Assembly (NCBI RefSeq): GCF_027111315.2
Contig: NZ_CP114289.2
Location: forward strand, 1,302,001-1,366,000
DNA: 64,000 nucleotides
Source: Flavobacterium limnophilum
GTDB taxonomy: Bacteria; Bacteroidota; Bacteroidia; Flavobacteriales; Flavobacteriaceae
Direction of reading: 5' to 3'
The stretch's first letter is position 1; each line of letters opens with the position of its first letter. The notes under the pieces are model-generated. The model saw only the letters and a program-made list of their open reading frames with translations. It had not been told where the DNA came from and made no database searches. Position numbers and translations under genes: made by a program. Positions 16,833 through 25,892 of the stretch are shown in pieces.

Positions 16833-17231
16833 AAGGCAATCAATGCCTTTTATTTGAAAATAAGGGACTCCCACTCAAAGCCTACTCAAAGCCCACTCAA
16901 AGCCATAGATAGTATATGAAAAAGCCTGGTGCAAAATAATAATCAACAACAAAGAAAAAACGGCAAAAATTAATGGTAAAAATACCGAGATTGCCATTTT
17001 TTGGGATTGGCATCAACAAATGCGGAAAGTCGTCAAAGAAGGACACTAATTGCACTCAAACCAAGAAATTGTAAGATTGGCTTTATGTCAAAGTTAATTT
17101 TTATAAAAGACTTATTTACAACAGAATATAATTATTATTTTTGTCTTTATTTTGATACTATTCCATCCATTTTGGCGTTTATTATTTTAATTAAAATGGT
17201 ATAAAAACGGTATAATTATTGCCTGAACAGC
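16833..17231. repeat. Repeat-rich intergenic region (dispersed repeat B, copy 2)
   Basis: No gene in 399 bp. At 16876-16938 lie three CTCAAAGCC-type units and the block ATAGATAGTATATGAAAAAG, matched at 56935-56997 with three mismatches in 63. At 16988-17012 the block AGATTGCCATTTTTTGGGAT repeats the end of copy 1. A short reading frame after it (EIAIFWDWHQQMRKVVKEGH, stop near 17049) looks like the tail of a lost gene. Confidence 0.7.
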
Positions 17232-17879
17232 ATGAATAAAATTACACATAAAATGAAAAAAACTATTTTCATCTTAATTCCGGTCGTGGTAATCCTGTTC
17301 TGTAGTTTCAACAATGAGTTGAAATTAACAGAAAAAAAAGCGCTTGAGAAAGTGACCGTTACCAATGCGACCGAACAAAGGCTTTTGGAACATGTTAAAA
17401 CCATCAAGCAATTTGTTGGTGCTAATTCAAAATACAATAATGAATTTGCCTTTTTTGTCGATATGCGAGTGATGTCGGGTAAAAACAGGTTCATTGTTTA
17501 CGACTTGAAAAAAGACTTGATAGTGGATCAAGGCTTGGTTGCTCACGGTATTGGCTCTGAAACAGGAAAAAAGGAAGAATTAAAATTCAGTAACACCAAC
17601 AGCTCCTTTTGTACCTCGCTGGGAAAATATTCCATCGGGCAAGATTATTTTGGAAAATTTGGCAAAGCCTATAAATTATACGGATTAGACGCGACAAACA
17701 GCAATGCTTTTGCAAGAAGCATTGTCCTGCACAAATACGATCAAGTGCCTTATGAGGAGCAGGATAAAGCTATTGTCCATAGTTTGGGATGTCCGATGGT
17801 AAACGAAAAATATTACGGCAGAATAGAAAAAATAATAGACAATTCTAAAAAGAATATCATCTTGGATATTTATTATTAA
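17232..17879 (+). CDS. Exported L,D-transpeptidase-like protein (YkuD_2 type)
   Basis: A 215-residue protein. Two starts are possible, 17232 or 17253 (MKKTIFILI), the latter giving a cleaner signal sequence. The catalytic domain occupies about residues 60-215. It holds FIVYDLKKDLIV, the invariant His in IVLHKYDQV, and the active-site loop VHSLGCPMV whose cysteine would be the acyl-enzyme nucleophile. These match murein L,D-transpeptidase catalytic domains of Bacteroidota, which act on peptidoglycan stem peptides in the periplasm. It stands alone. Transpeptidase versus carboxypeptidase activity cannot be told apart here. Confidence 0.85.
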   Translation: MNKITHKMKKTIFILIPVVVILFCSFNNELKLTEKKALEKVTVTNATEQRLLEHVKTIKQFVGANSKYNNEFAFFVDMRVMSGKNRFIVYDLKKDLIVDQGLVAHGIGSETGKKEELKFSNTNSSFCTSLGKYSIGQDYFGKFGKAYKLYGLDATNSNAFARSIVLHKYDQVPYEEQDKAIVHSLGCPMVNEKYYGRIEKIIDNSKKNIILDIYY

Positions 17880-18012
17880 TCGAACACGGGTTAATAATTT
17901 GACTACTGCCAAAATAGCTTCTCTCCATTTGTAACCAATTAAATGTTTCTATTGCCAAAACCTTTTTATCCGGATTTGAAAAGGAAAATTTTCATTAAAC
18001 CCTAATTTGCTA

Positions 18013-18020
18013 TATATTTG
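18013..18020 (+). promoter_or_regulatory. -7 box for the HD hydrolase gene
   Basis: TATATTTG matches TANNTTTG; TTTTC at 17989-17993 with a 19-bp spacer is a weak -33. The box precedes the GTG start at 18040 by 20 bases and overlaps in-frame codons upstream, which supports the GTG. Confidence 0.5.
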
Positions 18021-18039
18021 TTACCCAAAACAAAATAGA

Positions 18040-19269
18040 GTGAGTGAAATCAACAAGCTAAAAATATTCAATGATCCCATTTATGGGTTTATTACCATTC
18101 CCAATGCCTTAATTTACGACTTAGTCCAACATCCTTATTTTCAAAGATTGCGACGCATTTCCCAAATGGGATTGTCGTATTTGGTCTATCCCGGTGCCAA
18201 TCATACCCGTTTTCATCACGCCTTGGGTTGTATGCACATTATGCAGAAAGCCGTCGATGTGCTCCGTTTCAAAGGTGTTTCCATTTCGGAGGAAGAAGAA
18301 AACGCCTTGTACATAGCCATTTTGTTGCACGATATTGGCCACGGTCCTTTCTCGCACGCCATGGAAAGCAGTATTGTCGAAGACGTGCATCACGAAGCCA
18401 TTTCGTTGTTGTTCATGAACCAGTTGAACAAGGAATTTCACGGTCAGTTGAGTTTGGCAATCCAGGTTTTTGAAGGCGATTACCACCGAAAATTCATGTT
18501 GCAACTCATTTCCAGCCAGCTCGACATGGATCGAATGGATTACCTCAAACGCGACAGTTTTTACTCGGGAGTGGCAGAAGGAAACGTCAATTCCGAAAGG
18601 TTGATCCAAATGATGAACGTGGTCGACGACGTTTTGGTCATAGAAGAAAAAGGCATTTATTCCGTAGAAAAATTCCTGATGTCCAGACGATTGATGTATT
18701 GGCAAGCCTATTTGCACAAAACCAGTTTGGTGGCCGAATTAATACTGACTAAAGTTCTCAAACGAGCCAAAGAATTGACCCAGAAAGGAATCATTTTGCC
18801 GTGTAGCGAGCCTTTGTTGTTCTTTATGCAAAACAAGATCACAATGGAAACTTTTGACAGCAAAAACTTGGACTTGTTTTCCCAATTGGATGATTTTGAT
18901 ATTATTAGCGCCTTGAAATCTTGGCAAAAACAAGATGATTTTATCTTGTCGTCCTTGAGCAAAATGATAATCAACCGCGATTTGTTGAAAATAAAACTAA
19001 CCGAGGAAAAACCTTCATCGGAGGAATTGCACGCACTCAAAGAACGTTTTGCCTTGGAAAACAACATTACTTTGGCAGAAGCCAATTATTTTATCTTTAA
19101 AGGCAAAATCAAAAATCAAGCCTACAGCAAAGAGGCAGAACCCATACGAATTTTGAAAAAAGACAAAACAATTGAAGACGTTGTCGATGCCTCTGACCAA
19201 TTGAATTTGAAGTCGTTATCTAAATCGGTGGTCAAATATTACATATGTTTTCCAAAACAACTTGTATAA
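18040..19269 (+). CDS. HD-domain phosphohydrolase (dGTPase/SAMHD-like)
   Basis: A 409-residue protein with a probable GTG start (18040, VSEINKLKIFNDPIYG). The open frame above it runs through the promoter. The HD signature is complete: the His in HTRFHHALG, then ILLHDIGHGPFSH with the metal-binding His-Asp, and the distal Asp in QLDMDRMDYLKRDS. The start segment KIFNDPIYGFITIP is characteristic of the family found in flavobacteria upstream of lpxD. Relatives hydrolyse dNTPs, but activity in this subgroup is unproven as far as I know. It lies 131 bp upstream of lpxD in the same direction. Confidence 0.88.
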   Translation: MSEINKLKIFNDPIYGFITIPNALIYDLVQHPYFQRLRRISQMGLSYLVYPGANHTRFHHALGCMHIMQKAVDVLRFKGVSISEEEENALYIAILLHDIGHGPFSHAMESSIVEDVHHEAISLLFMNQLNKEFHGQLSLAIQVFEGDYHRKFMLQLISSQLDMDRMDYLKRDSFYSGVAEGNVNSERLIQMMNVVDDVLVIEEKGIYSVEKFLMSRRLMYWQAYLHKTSLVAELILTKVLKRAKELTQKGIILPCSEPLLFFMQNKITMETFDSKNLDLFSQLDDFDIISALKSWQKQDDFILSSLSKMIINRDLLKIKLTEEKPSSEELHALKERFALENNITLAEANYFIFKGKIKNQAYSKEAEPIRILKKDKTIEDVVDASDQLNLKSLSKSVVKYYICFPKQLV

Positions 19270-19296
19270 AAACGAACATTTAAAATCTATTTTTTA

Positions 19297-19304
19297 TATT
19301 TTTG
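19297..19304 (+). promoter_or_regulatory. -7 box before the lpx cluster
   Basis: TATTTTTG fits TANNTTTG, about 97 bp before lpxD. The presumed leader contains a 29-codon reading frame (19310-19399) that stops one base before the lpxD ATG. Confidence 0.45.
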
Positions 19305-19400
19305 TCGGGATGAAACGAGCCAGAACATTTTTTTTAAAAACAAGCAACACCTTTTATAGAGAGTTCCATCTTATTCCTATGAAAAATATAATCCAATAAG

Positions 19401-20447
19401 ATGAAATTTACAGCAGAACAAATAGCGGGCGTTTTAGGAGGAGAAGTAGTTGGGAATCCAAAAGCCGAAGTGTACAAATTATCTAAAATAGAAGAAGGTT
19501 CCGAAGGTTCCATCAGTTTTTTGGCAAATCCAAAATACTTGCCATACATTTATACTACCAACGCGACAATAACCATAGTAAATACCACCTTTATTCCAGA
19601 AGGAGAATTAAAGACCACATTGATAAAAGTGGAAGATGCTTATTTGTCTTTTTCCAAATTATTGGAATTTTACGATCAGGCCAAAAAAGCCAACAAAACA
19701 GGAATCGAACAGCCTTCAGTCCTGCCGGAAAGTGTTAAATATGGTTCCAATTTATACTTGGGAAGCTTTTGCTACATTGGAGAAAATGTGGTTTTGGGCG
19801 AAAACGTGAAAATTTATCCCAATAGTTTCGTTGGCGACAATACCTTAATAGGGAATAATGTCACTATTTTTGCCGGCTCAAGAGTGTATTCGGATACCGT
19901 GATTGGCAACAATTGCACCATTCACTCTGGAGTTGTTATAGGTGCAGACGGTTTTGGCTTTGCGCCAAATGCAGACGGAACATTTTCCAAGATTCCCCAA
20001 ATAGGAAATGTTATTATAGAAGACGACGTCGAAATTGGAGCAAACACAACAATTGACAGGGCCACAATGGGCTCGACCATCATTAGAAAAGGAGTGAAAC
20101 TGGACAATCAAATCCAGATAGGACATAATGTGGAGATTGGCGAGAATACCGTAATTGCGGCCCAAACAGGAGTTGCCGGTTCCACAAAAATTGGCAGCAG
20201 CGGAATGATTGGCGGTCAAGTAGGGATTGTGGGACATTTGACGATTGGTAATAATGTTAAAATTCAAGCGCAATCAGGTGTTGCCCGTAATATAAAAGAC
20301 GACGAAGTCTTGCAAGGAAGTCCAACATTTGGATACAATGATTTTAGTAAATCGTATGTTCATTTCAAGAATTTGCCAAAAATTGTCACAGAAATAGAAG
20401 AGTTAAAAAAAGAAATATTAAACCAAAAAAATGGAAACAATGGTTAA
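19401..20447 (+). CDS. lpxD: UDP-3-O-(3-hydroxyacyl)glucosamine N-acyltransferase
   Basis: A 348-residue enzyme, the third step of lipid A synthesis. The N-terminal UDP-binding domain (about residues 1-100) carries [17 protein letters not shown] sequence. The rest is a left-handed beta helix of hexapeptide repeats ([15 protein letters not shown] and many others). The catalytic His lies in [12 protein letters not shown]. The C-terminal helix ends in a Lys/Glu-rich segment. It overlaps the next gene by 8 bp if lpxC-fabZ starts at 20440, so the two are translationally coupled. Confidence 0.95.
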   Translation: MKFTAEQIAGVLGGEVVGNPKAEVYKLSKIEEGSEGSISFLANPKYLPYIYTTNATITIVNTTFIPEGELKTTLIKVEDAYLSFSKLLEFYDQAKKANKTGIEQPSVLPESVKYGSNLYLGSFCYIGENVVLGENVKIYPNSFVGDNTLIGNNVTIFAGSRVYSDTVIGNNCTIHSGVVIGADGFGFAPNADGTFSKIPQIGNVIIEDDVEIGANTTIDRATMGSTIIRKGVKLDNQIQIGHNVEIGENTVIAAQTGVAGSTKIGSSGMIGGQVGIVGHLTIGNNVKIQAQSGVARNIKDDEVLQGSPTFGYNDFSKSYVHFKNLPKIVTEIEELKKEILNQKNGNNG

Positions 20448-21828
20448 ACAGAAGACCATCAATACAGAAATTTCACTAACTGGAGTTGGATTACACACGG
20501 GAAAAGAAGTTAAAATGACTTTCAAACCGGCACCAATCAACAATGGTTTTACCTTTGTTAGACTAGATCTAGAAGGACATCCCGTTGTTGAAGCAGATGC
20601 AAATTATGTGGTAAATACCCAAAGGGGAACCAACTTGGAAAAACTGGGTGTCAAAATTCAAACGCCGGAACACGTTTTGGCGGCATTGGTTGGTTGTGAT
20701 TTAGACAATGTTATCATTGAATTGAATGCTTCCGAACTTCCTATTTTGGATGGTTCTTCCAAATACTTTGTAGATGCAATCGAAAAAGTGGGTGTTCTTG
20801 AACAAGAAGCAAAAAGAAAAGTATATGTGGTAAAAGAAGTTATTTCTTTTACAGACGAGGAAACAGGAAGCGAAATAATGGTGATGCCTAGCGAAAGTTA
20901 CAGCGTGACGGCAATGGTGGATTTTGGCACTAAAGTGCTGGGAACCCAAAACGCCACGATGAAAAACATCGCCGAGTTCAAAACGGAAATAGCCCAATCC
21001 AGAACCTTCAGCTTTTTGCACGAGCTGGAATCGCTTTTAGATGATGGATTGATAAAAGGAGGTGATTTGAACAACGCCATCGTTTATGTGGACAAGGAAA
21101 TCTCCGAAAAAACAATGAACAGCCTTAAAACTGCTTTTGGAAAAGACGAAATTACCGTTAAACCAAACGGCATCTTGGACAACCTAACTTTGCATTATCC
21201 AAACGAAGCGGCAAGACATAAATTGCTGGACGTGGTTGGAGATTTATCCTTGATTGGAACCAGAATACAAGGGAAAGTAATTGCCAACAAACCAGGTCAT
21301 TTTGTAAACACGCAGTTCGCCAAAAAGATGGCCAAAATCATCAAGATCGAACAAAGAAATTATGTTCCCGTTTATGATTTGAACCAAGAACCTTTGATGG
21401 ACATTCATAAAATCATGTCGGTTTTGCCACACAGACCTCCATTTTTGTTCATTGACCGAATCATCGAAATGTCCGACAGCCACATTGTGGGTCTGAAAAA
21501 CGTTACCATGAACGAAGGATTCTTTGTAGGTCATTTTCCTGGAGCACCAGTAATGCCGGGGGTCATCATCGTGGAAGCCATGGCGCAAACTGGAGGAATA
21601 TTGGTATTGAGCACCGTTCCAGACCCTGAAAATTATTTGACCTATTTTATGAAAATTGACAATGTCAAATTCAAGCATAAAGTTTTGCCTGGTGATACCT
21701 TGACTTTTAAATGTGATTTAATTACCCCAATCAGAAGAGGAATTTGTCATATGCAAGCCAATGCTTACGCCAATGGAAAACTCGTAGCGGAAGCTGAACT
21801 AATGGCCCAAATAGCTAAAAAACAATAA
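20440..21828 (+). CDS. lpxC: Bifunctional LpxC deacetylase / FabZ dehydratase
   Basis: A 462-residue fusion. Residues of about 1-300 are LpxC, the zinc deacetylase committing UDP-acyl-GlcNAc to lipid A, with [13 protein letters not shown], the zinc His in [11 protein letters not shown] and [12 protein letters not shown]. Residues of about 315-462 are FabZ, 3-hydroxyacyl-ACP dehydratase, with the catalytic His in [12 protein letters not shown] and Glu in [10 protein letters not shown]. This fusion is typical of Bacteroidota and joins competing uses of hydroxyacyl-ACP in one protein. [13 protein letters not shown] (20440) is the preferred start; an ATG three codons upstream is also possible. 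Confidence 0.95.
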   Translation: MVKQKTINTEISLTGVGLHTGKEVKMTFKPAPINNGFTFVRLDLEGHPVVEADANYVVNTQRGTNLEKLGVKIQTPEHVLAALVGCDLDNVIIELNASELPILDGSSKYFVDAIEKVGVLEQEAKRKVYVVKEVISFTDEETGSEIMVMPSESYSVTAMVDFGTKVLGTQNATMKNIAEFKTEIAQSRTFSFLHELESLLDDGLIKGGDLNNAIVYVDKEISEKTMNSLKTAFGKDEITVKPNGILDNLTLHYPNEAARHKLLDVVGDLSLIGTRIQGKVIANKPGHFVNTQFAKKMAKIIKIEQRNYVPVYDLNQEPLMDIHKIMSVLPHRPPFLFIDRIIEMSDSHIVGLKNVTMNEGFFVGHFPGAPVMPGVIIVEAMAQTGGILVLSTVPDPENYLTYFMKIDNVKFKHKVLPGDTLTFKCDLITPIRRGICHMQANAYANGKLVAEAELMAQIAKKQ

Positions 21829-21897
21829 TTTTATGTTGATTTGGTTAATCGTTAATTCGATTAACCGATTAAACAGTTAAACAGTTAAACTAAACAC

Positions 21898-22683
21898 ATG
21901 AATCAACCCTTAGCATATGTTCATCCGGGTGCAAAAATTGCAAAAAATGTTGTAATAGAACCTTTTACAACGATTCACAATAATGTTGTCATAGGTGACG
22001 GAACATGGATAGGTTCAAATGTAACCATAATGGAAGGTGCAAGAATTGGAAAAAATTGCAACATTTTTCCTGGAGCAGTAATTTCTGCCGTTCCACAAGA
22101 TTTAAAGTTTGGTGGAGAAGATTCTCTGGCCATCATTGGAGACAATTGTACCATTCGCGAATGCGTAACCATCAACAGGGGTACAATCGCTTCAGGCCAA
22201 ACATTAATAGGAAATAATTGTCTGATTATGGCTGCTGCCCATATCGCACACGATTGTCACGTGGGTGACAATGCCATTATTGTCAATGGAGTACTTTTGG
22301 GAGGACATGTAACCATCGGAAATTATGCCATTATTGGAGGATTGTCGGCAGTACACCAATTCATCAGCGTGGGTGATCATGCCATGATTTCGGGAGGTTC
22401 CTTGTTGAGAAAAGATGTTCCCCCTTTTACTAAAGCTGCCAAAGAGCCTTTGTCATTCGTCGGAATAAATTCCGTTGGATTAAGAAGAAGAGGATTTACT
22501 CCAGAAAAAATCAGGGAAATTCAAGACATCTACAGAATCCTGTATCAAAAAAATTACAATACCACTCAAGCCATCGGCATTATCGAAGCTGAGATGGAGG
22601 CTACTCCAGAACGTGACGAGATATTGGATTTCATCCGAAATTCATCAAGAGGAATCATGAAAGGCTATTCCGGAAATTCATAA
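21898..22683 (+). CDS. lpxA: UDP-N-acetylglucosamine acyltransferase
   Basis: A 261-residue left-handed beta-helix enzyme that puts the 3-hydroxyacyl chain on UDP-GlcNAc, the first lipid A step. Typical landmarks are the N-terminal hexapeptide repeats (LAYVHPGAKIAKNVVIEPF), the catalytic His in MAAAHIAHDCHVGD and the C-terminal helical segment GLRRRGFTPEKIREI. Length matches the family. It is 69 bp after lpxC-fabZ; that gap contains an inverted repeat (GGTTAATCG, 21843-21851; CGATTAACC, 21858-21866) followed by three GTTAAAC units. Confidence 0.96.
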   Translation: MNQPLAYVHPGAKIAKNVVIEPFTTIHNNVVIGDGTWIGSNVTIMEGARIGKNCNIFPGAVISAVPQDLKFGGEDSLAIIGDNCTIRECVTINRGTIASGQTLIGNNCLIMAAAHIAHDCHVGDNAIIVNGVLLGGHVTIGNYAIIGGLSAVHQFISVGDHAMISGGSLLRKDVPPFTKAAKEPLSFVGINSVGLRRRGFTPEKIREIQDIYRILYQKNYNTTQAIGIIEAEMEATPERDEILDFIRNSSRGIMKGYSGNS

Positions 22684-22820
22684 TTTCAATCCCAGCCTTC
22701 TCAAAAGGGGAGAGAGACTAAATAAAAATGTATTAAAAAAAAATAATTATCTATTAACAATATCACTCTTCGTCTCCCTCTCCTTTGGAGAGGGTCGGGG
22801 TGAGGAAAACAAACATTCAA

Positions 22821-23387
22821 ATGGCATCAACATCAGACATCAAAAACGGATTGTGTATCAAATACAATAACGATATTTATAAAATCATCGAATTTCTTCA
22901 CGTAAAACCGGGTAAAGGACCAGCTTTCGTTAGAACAAAACTGAAAAGTTTATCTAATGGTAAAGTTTTGGACAACACCTTTTCGGCAGGACACAAAATT
23001 GAAGAAGTGCGTGTGGAAAACCATAAATTCCAATTTTTGTATCCAGAAGGTGATGAATTTCATTTTATGAATGTAGAGTCTTTTGAACAAATATCATTAA
23101 ACAAAAATGTATTGGATTCACCAGATTTATTGAAAGAAGGCGAAAGTGTAATGATTGCCATCAACACCGAAACTGATTTACCTCTTTCTGTAGAAATGCC
23201 GGCTTCCGTAGTTCTTGTAGTGACTTATGCAGAGCCAGGAGTTAAAGGAAATACCGCTACAAACGCAACAAAATCAGCCACGGTTGAAACAGGAGCAACC
23301 GTGAATGTACCGTTGTTTATCAACGAAGGTGACAAAATCAAGATTGATACAACTTCCGGAAATTATATGGAACGCGTAAAAGAATAG
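22821..23387 (+). CDS. efp: Elongation factor P
   Basis: A 188-residue translation factor that relieves ribosome stalling at polyproline stretches. MASTSDIKNGLC (22821) is the conserved start; the frame is open 12 codons further up through a repeat-like GC-rich sequence. The three beta-barrel domains are complete, and the tip loop is HVKPGKGPAFVRTK, with a lysine at the modification position. No EpmA/EpmB genes are nearby. It lies inside the lipid A block, as is common in flavobacteria. The 137-bp gap before it holds a CTCTCC/GGAGAG-rich inverted repeat. Confidence 0.96.
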   Translation: MASTSDIKNGLCIKYNNDIYKIIEFLHVKPGKGPAFVRTKLKSLSNGKVLDNTFSAGHKIEEVRVENHKFQFLYPEGDEFHFMNVESFEQISLNKNVLDSPDLLKEGESVMIAINTETDLPLSVEMPASVVLVVTYAEPGVKGNTATNATKSATVETGATVNVPLFINEGDKIKIDTTSGNYMERVKE

Positions 23388-23391
23388 TTGG

Positions 23392-23431
23392 CAGTGTCCA
23401 GTATTCAGCTTGAAGTGAATACTGGACACTG
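23392..23431. repeat. 16-bp perfect hairpin between efp and the second lpxD-like gene
   Basis: CAGTGTCCAGTATTCA (23392-23407) and TGAATACTGGACACTG (23416-23431) close an 8-base loop. There is no T-tract, so it is more likely a palindromic repeat element or mRNA stabiliser than a classical terminator. It begins four bases after the efp stop. Confidence 0.8.
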
Positions 23432-23450
23432 GTTACTGAACACTAAATTT

Positions 23451-24386
23451 ATGAAATTCCCCAAAATAAATACACTACAGGAAATTGCCGCAATTCTGGA
23501 TTGCGAGTTTGTTGGCGATGCCAATTTTCCGGTTTCTGGAATGAACGAAATTCACGTGGTGGAATCCGGTGACATTGTTTTTGTAGATCATCCCAAATAT
23601 TACGACAAAGCCTTGAACTCGGCGGCAACGACCATTTTGATAAACAAAAATGTGGAATGTCCAGCAGGAAAATCCTTGCTGATTTCGGATGACCCTTTTA
23701 GGGATTTCAATATTTTAACTAGACATTTCAAGCCTTTCCAATTTTCCAATGTTGCCATTTCGGCTTCCGCCAAAGTAGGGGAAGGAACCATAATCCAACC
23801 CAATTCTTTTATAGGAAACCACGTTGTCATTGGAAAAAATTGCCTCATTCATTCGAATGTTTCCATTTATGACCATACCATAATTGGTGACAACGTGATT
23901 ATTCACGCAGGAACCATTCTTGGGGCTGACGCTTTTTATTATAAAAAACGAGCGGAAGGTTTCGACCAATTAGTTTCAGGAGGAAGAGTGGTCATCAAGG
24001 ACAATGTTGGCATTGGCGCACTTTGCACCATTGACAAAGGAGTTACGGGCGATACAACCATTGGCGAAGGAACAAAATTGGACAATCAAGTGCATGTTGG
24101 ACACGATACCGTAATTGGAAAAAAATGCTTGATTGCTTCACAAACCGGCATTGCAGGTTGCGTAATCATCGAAGACGAAGTTACTATTTGGGGACAAGTA
24201 GGAACCACAAGCGGGATAACCATTGGTAAAAAAGCAGTGATTCTGGGACAAACAGGAGTCACAAAATCGGTGGAAGGCGGCAAAACTTATTTTGGTACGC
24301 CAATAGAGGAATCTCGCGAAAAATTGAAGCAATTGGCGAATGTCAAAAAATTGCCGGGCATTCTAGAGCAGTTAAAGAGCTTGTAA
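23451..24386 (+). CDS. Second LpxD-like acyltransferase
   Basis: A 311-residue left-handed beta-helix protein; start MKFPKINTLQEIAAIL at 23451, since the longer frame runs through the hairpin repeat. The N-terminal domain resembles LpxD (FVGDANFPVSGMNEIHVVESGDIVF) and the hexapeptide region keeps the catalytic-type His in NQVHVGHDTVIG. It is about 40 residues shorter than LpxD and diverged. Its substrate may be another hydroxyacyl-glucosamine derivative or the same one under other conditions. It is a fixed neighbour of efp and sucD in flavobacteria as I know them, which suggests a conserved but undefined envelope role. Confidence 0.82.
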   Translation: MKFPKINTLQEIAAILDCEFVGDANFPVSGMNEIHVVESGDIVFVDHPKYYDKALNSAATTILINKNVECPAGKSLLISDDPFRDFNILTRHFKPFQFSNVAISASAKVGEGTIIQPNSFIGNHVVIGKNCLIHSNVSIYDHTIIGDNVIIHAGTILGADAFYYKKRAEGFDQLVSGGRVVIKDNVGIGALCTIDKGVTGDTTIGEGTKLDNQVHVGHDTVIGKKCLIASQTGIAGCVIIEDEVTIWGQVGTTSGITIGKKAVILGQTGVTKSVEGGKTYFGTPIEESREKLKQLANVKKLPGILEQLKSL

Positions 24387-24453
24387 AGACTTTCTAATCG
24401 TTCAACAATAAGTAAAACAGGTTATCAATAAGAATGAATTAATTTTTTCAAAT

Positions 24454-24816
24454 ATGAAACCAAAAGATATTGTTCTCGATTTTTACAAATCTGATGTTCT
24501 CTTGGACAAGAAAACAGTGAGTGAGTTGTTGCATCCAGAAGTCACGATCGACTGGAATAGCAGCGAAGGATTTATTCAAATGGATTATGAGGACATGATG
24601 TCACTTACAGACCAAATGGCAAGAGCTTATATTCGATCCAAAATTAGAATTAGCCACATTCTTCAAGAAGACAATCTGGTTTCTTTGCGTTTCTCCCACT
24701 TTGTAAAGACGATTGAAAACCCTAGGGAAGACATGCTTTTGGGTAATTTTTTCGTCATTTGGGAAATCAAGGACGAAAAATTGTTTAAAGGTTTTCAAAT
24801 GAGTCATTTTTCTTGA
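24454..24816 (+). CDS. Nuclear transport factor 2-like (SnoaL-type) protein
   Basis: A 120-residue cytoplasmic protein with the cone-shaped NTF2 fold signature: an N-terminal helix pair (DIVLDFYKSD, TVSELLHPEVTIDW) followed by beta strands ending in FVIWEIKDEKLFKGFQMSHF. The pocket could bind a small ligand or catalyse an isomerase-type reaction, but nothing in the sequence tells which. It sits alone between the lpxD-like gene and sucD. Confidence 0.7.
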   Translation: MKPKDIVLDFYKSDVLLDKKTVSELLHPEVTIDWNSSEGFIQMDYEDMMSLTDQMARAYIRSKIRISHILQEDNLVSLRFSHFVKTIENPREDMLLGNFFVIWEIKDEKLFKGFQMSHFS

Positions 24817-24823
24817 CCAAATT

Positions 24824-24854
24824 TTTGAAAAGTCATCTTCAAAACCTTACTTTT
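24824..24854 (+). promoter_or_regulatory. sucD promoter
   Basis: TTTG (24824-24827), a 19-bp spacer and TACTTTTG (24847-24854) are a full consensus promoter, 40 bp before the sucD ATG. Confidence 0.8.
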
Positions 24855-24893
24855 GCACGCACTATTATAATAAACCAAAAATAAAAATATATC

Positions 24894-25766
24894 ATGAGCG
24901 TTTTAGTCAATAAAGATTCCAAAATTATTGTTCAAGGATTTACGGGTAGCGAAGGAACTTTCCACGCTTCTCAAATGATTGAATATGGAACAAATGTAGT
25001 AGGTGGAGTAACTCCAGGAAAAGGAGGAACAACCCATTTAGACCGTCCAGTTTTCAATACCGTTAAAGACGCCGTTGATCAGGCAGGTGCCGATACTACA
25101 ATCATTTTTGTTCCGCCGGCTTTTGCTGCCGATGCCATTATGGAAGCTGCCGATGCAGGAATCAAGGTTATCATCGCCATCACCGAAGGAATTCCGGTTG
25201 CCGACATGATTAAAGCCAACAATTATATCAAAACTAGAAATTGTACCTTGATTGGGCCAAACTGTCCGGGTGTAATCACTCCAGGTGAAGCAAAAGTAGG
25301 TATTATGCCAGGTTTTGTCTTCAAAAAAGGAACAGTGGGAATTGTTTCAAAATCAGGAACTTTAACTTACGAAGCAGCTGACCAAGTGGTAAAACAAGGA
25401 TTGGGAATTACAACTGCCATTGGAATTGGTGGAGATCCAATTATTGGAACAACTACAAAACAAGCGGTTGAATTGTTAATGAACGATCCAGAAACAGAAT
25501 GTATCGTGATGATTGGAGAAATCGGAGGCCAATTGGAAGCGGATGCAGCCAAATGGATCAAAGCCGATGGAAATCGCAAACCGGTAGTTGGATTTATTGC
25601 AGGTGAAACTGCTCCAAAAGGAAGAACTATGGGTCACGCAGGTGCGATTGTTGGTGGAGCCGACGATACAGCCGAAGCCAAAAAACGCATTATGAGAGAA
25701 TGTGGTATCCACGTTGTTGACTCTCCTGCCGAAATTGGAAAAAAAGTAAAAGAAGTATTGGGATAA
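24894..25766 (+). CDS. sucD: Succinyl-CoA ligase (ADP/GDP-forming) subunit alpha
   Basis: A 290-residue TCA-cycle enzyme subunit converting succinyl-CoA to succinate with ATP or GTP formation. The CoA-binding Rossmann part has [10 protein letters not shown] near residue 19. The phosphohistidine loop is [13 protein letters not shown] near residue 247. The length is typical. The beta subunit is not adjacent; Bacteroidota often separate the two genes. It has its own promoter and a strong terminator. Confidence 0.97.
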   Translation: MSVLVNKDSKIIVQGFTGSEGTFHASQMIEYGTNVVGGVTPGKGGTTHLDRPVFNTVKDAVDQAGADTTIIFVPPAFAADAIMEAADAGIKVIIAITEGIPVADMIKANNYIKTRNCTLIGPNCPGVITPGEAKVGIMPGFVFKKGTVGIVSKSGTLTYEAADQVVKQGLGITTAIGIGGDPIIGTTTKQAVELLMNDPETECIVMIGEIGGQLEADAAKWIKADGNRKPVVGFIAGETAPKGRTMGHAGAIVGGADDTAEAKKRIMRECGIHVVDSPAEIGKKVKEVLG

Positions 25767-25795
25767 AATTCCAGTATTTTTAAATTATAAGAAAC

Positions 25796-25828
25796 AAAAA
25801 GTCTCAATATTGTGTTGAGACTTTTTTC
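25796..25828 (+). terminator. sucD terminator
   Basis: AAAAAGTCTCAA and TTGAGACTTTTT form a 12-bp stem with a seven-base loop and a terminal T-run. Confidence 0.85.
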
Positions 25829-25892
25829 TATTTTAAAGTTAATAAAAATAACACTTTGCGCCTTAGTGCCTTGGTGGCAAAAAAAAAAGAAA

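Noticed and set aside
17001..17204. 67-codon plus-strand frame after dispersed repeat B
   Set aside because: Starts inside the repeat with a TTG, has no similarity to anything I know and no promoter; kept only as part of the repeat-rich region.
18121..18717. 198-codon minus-strand frame opposite the HD hydrolase gene
   Set aside because: Lies over the conserved HD motifs of the real gene and has no recognisable domain.
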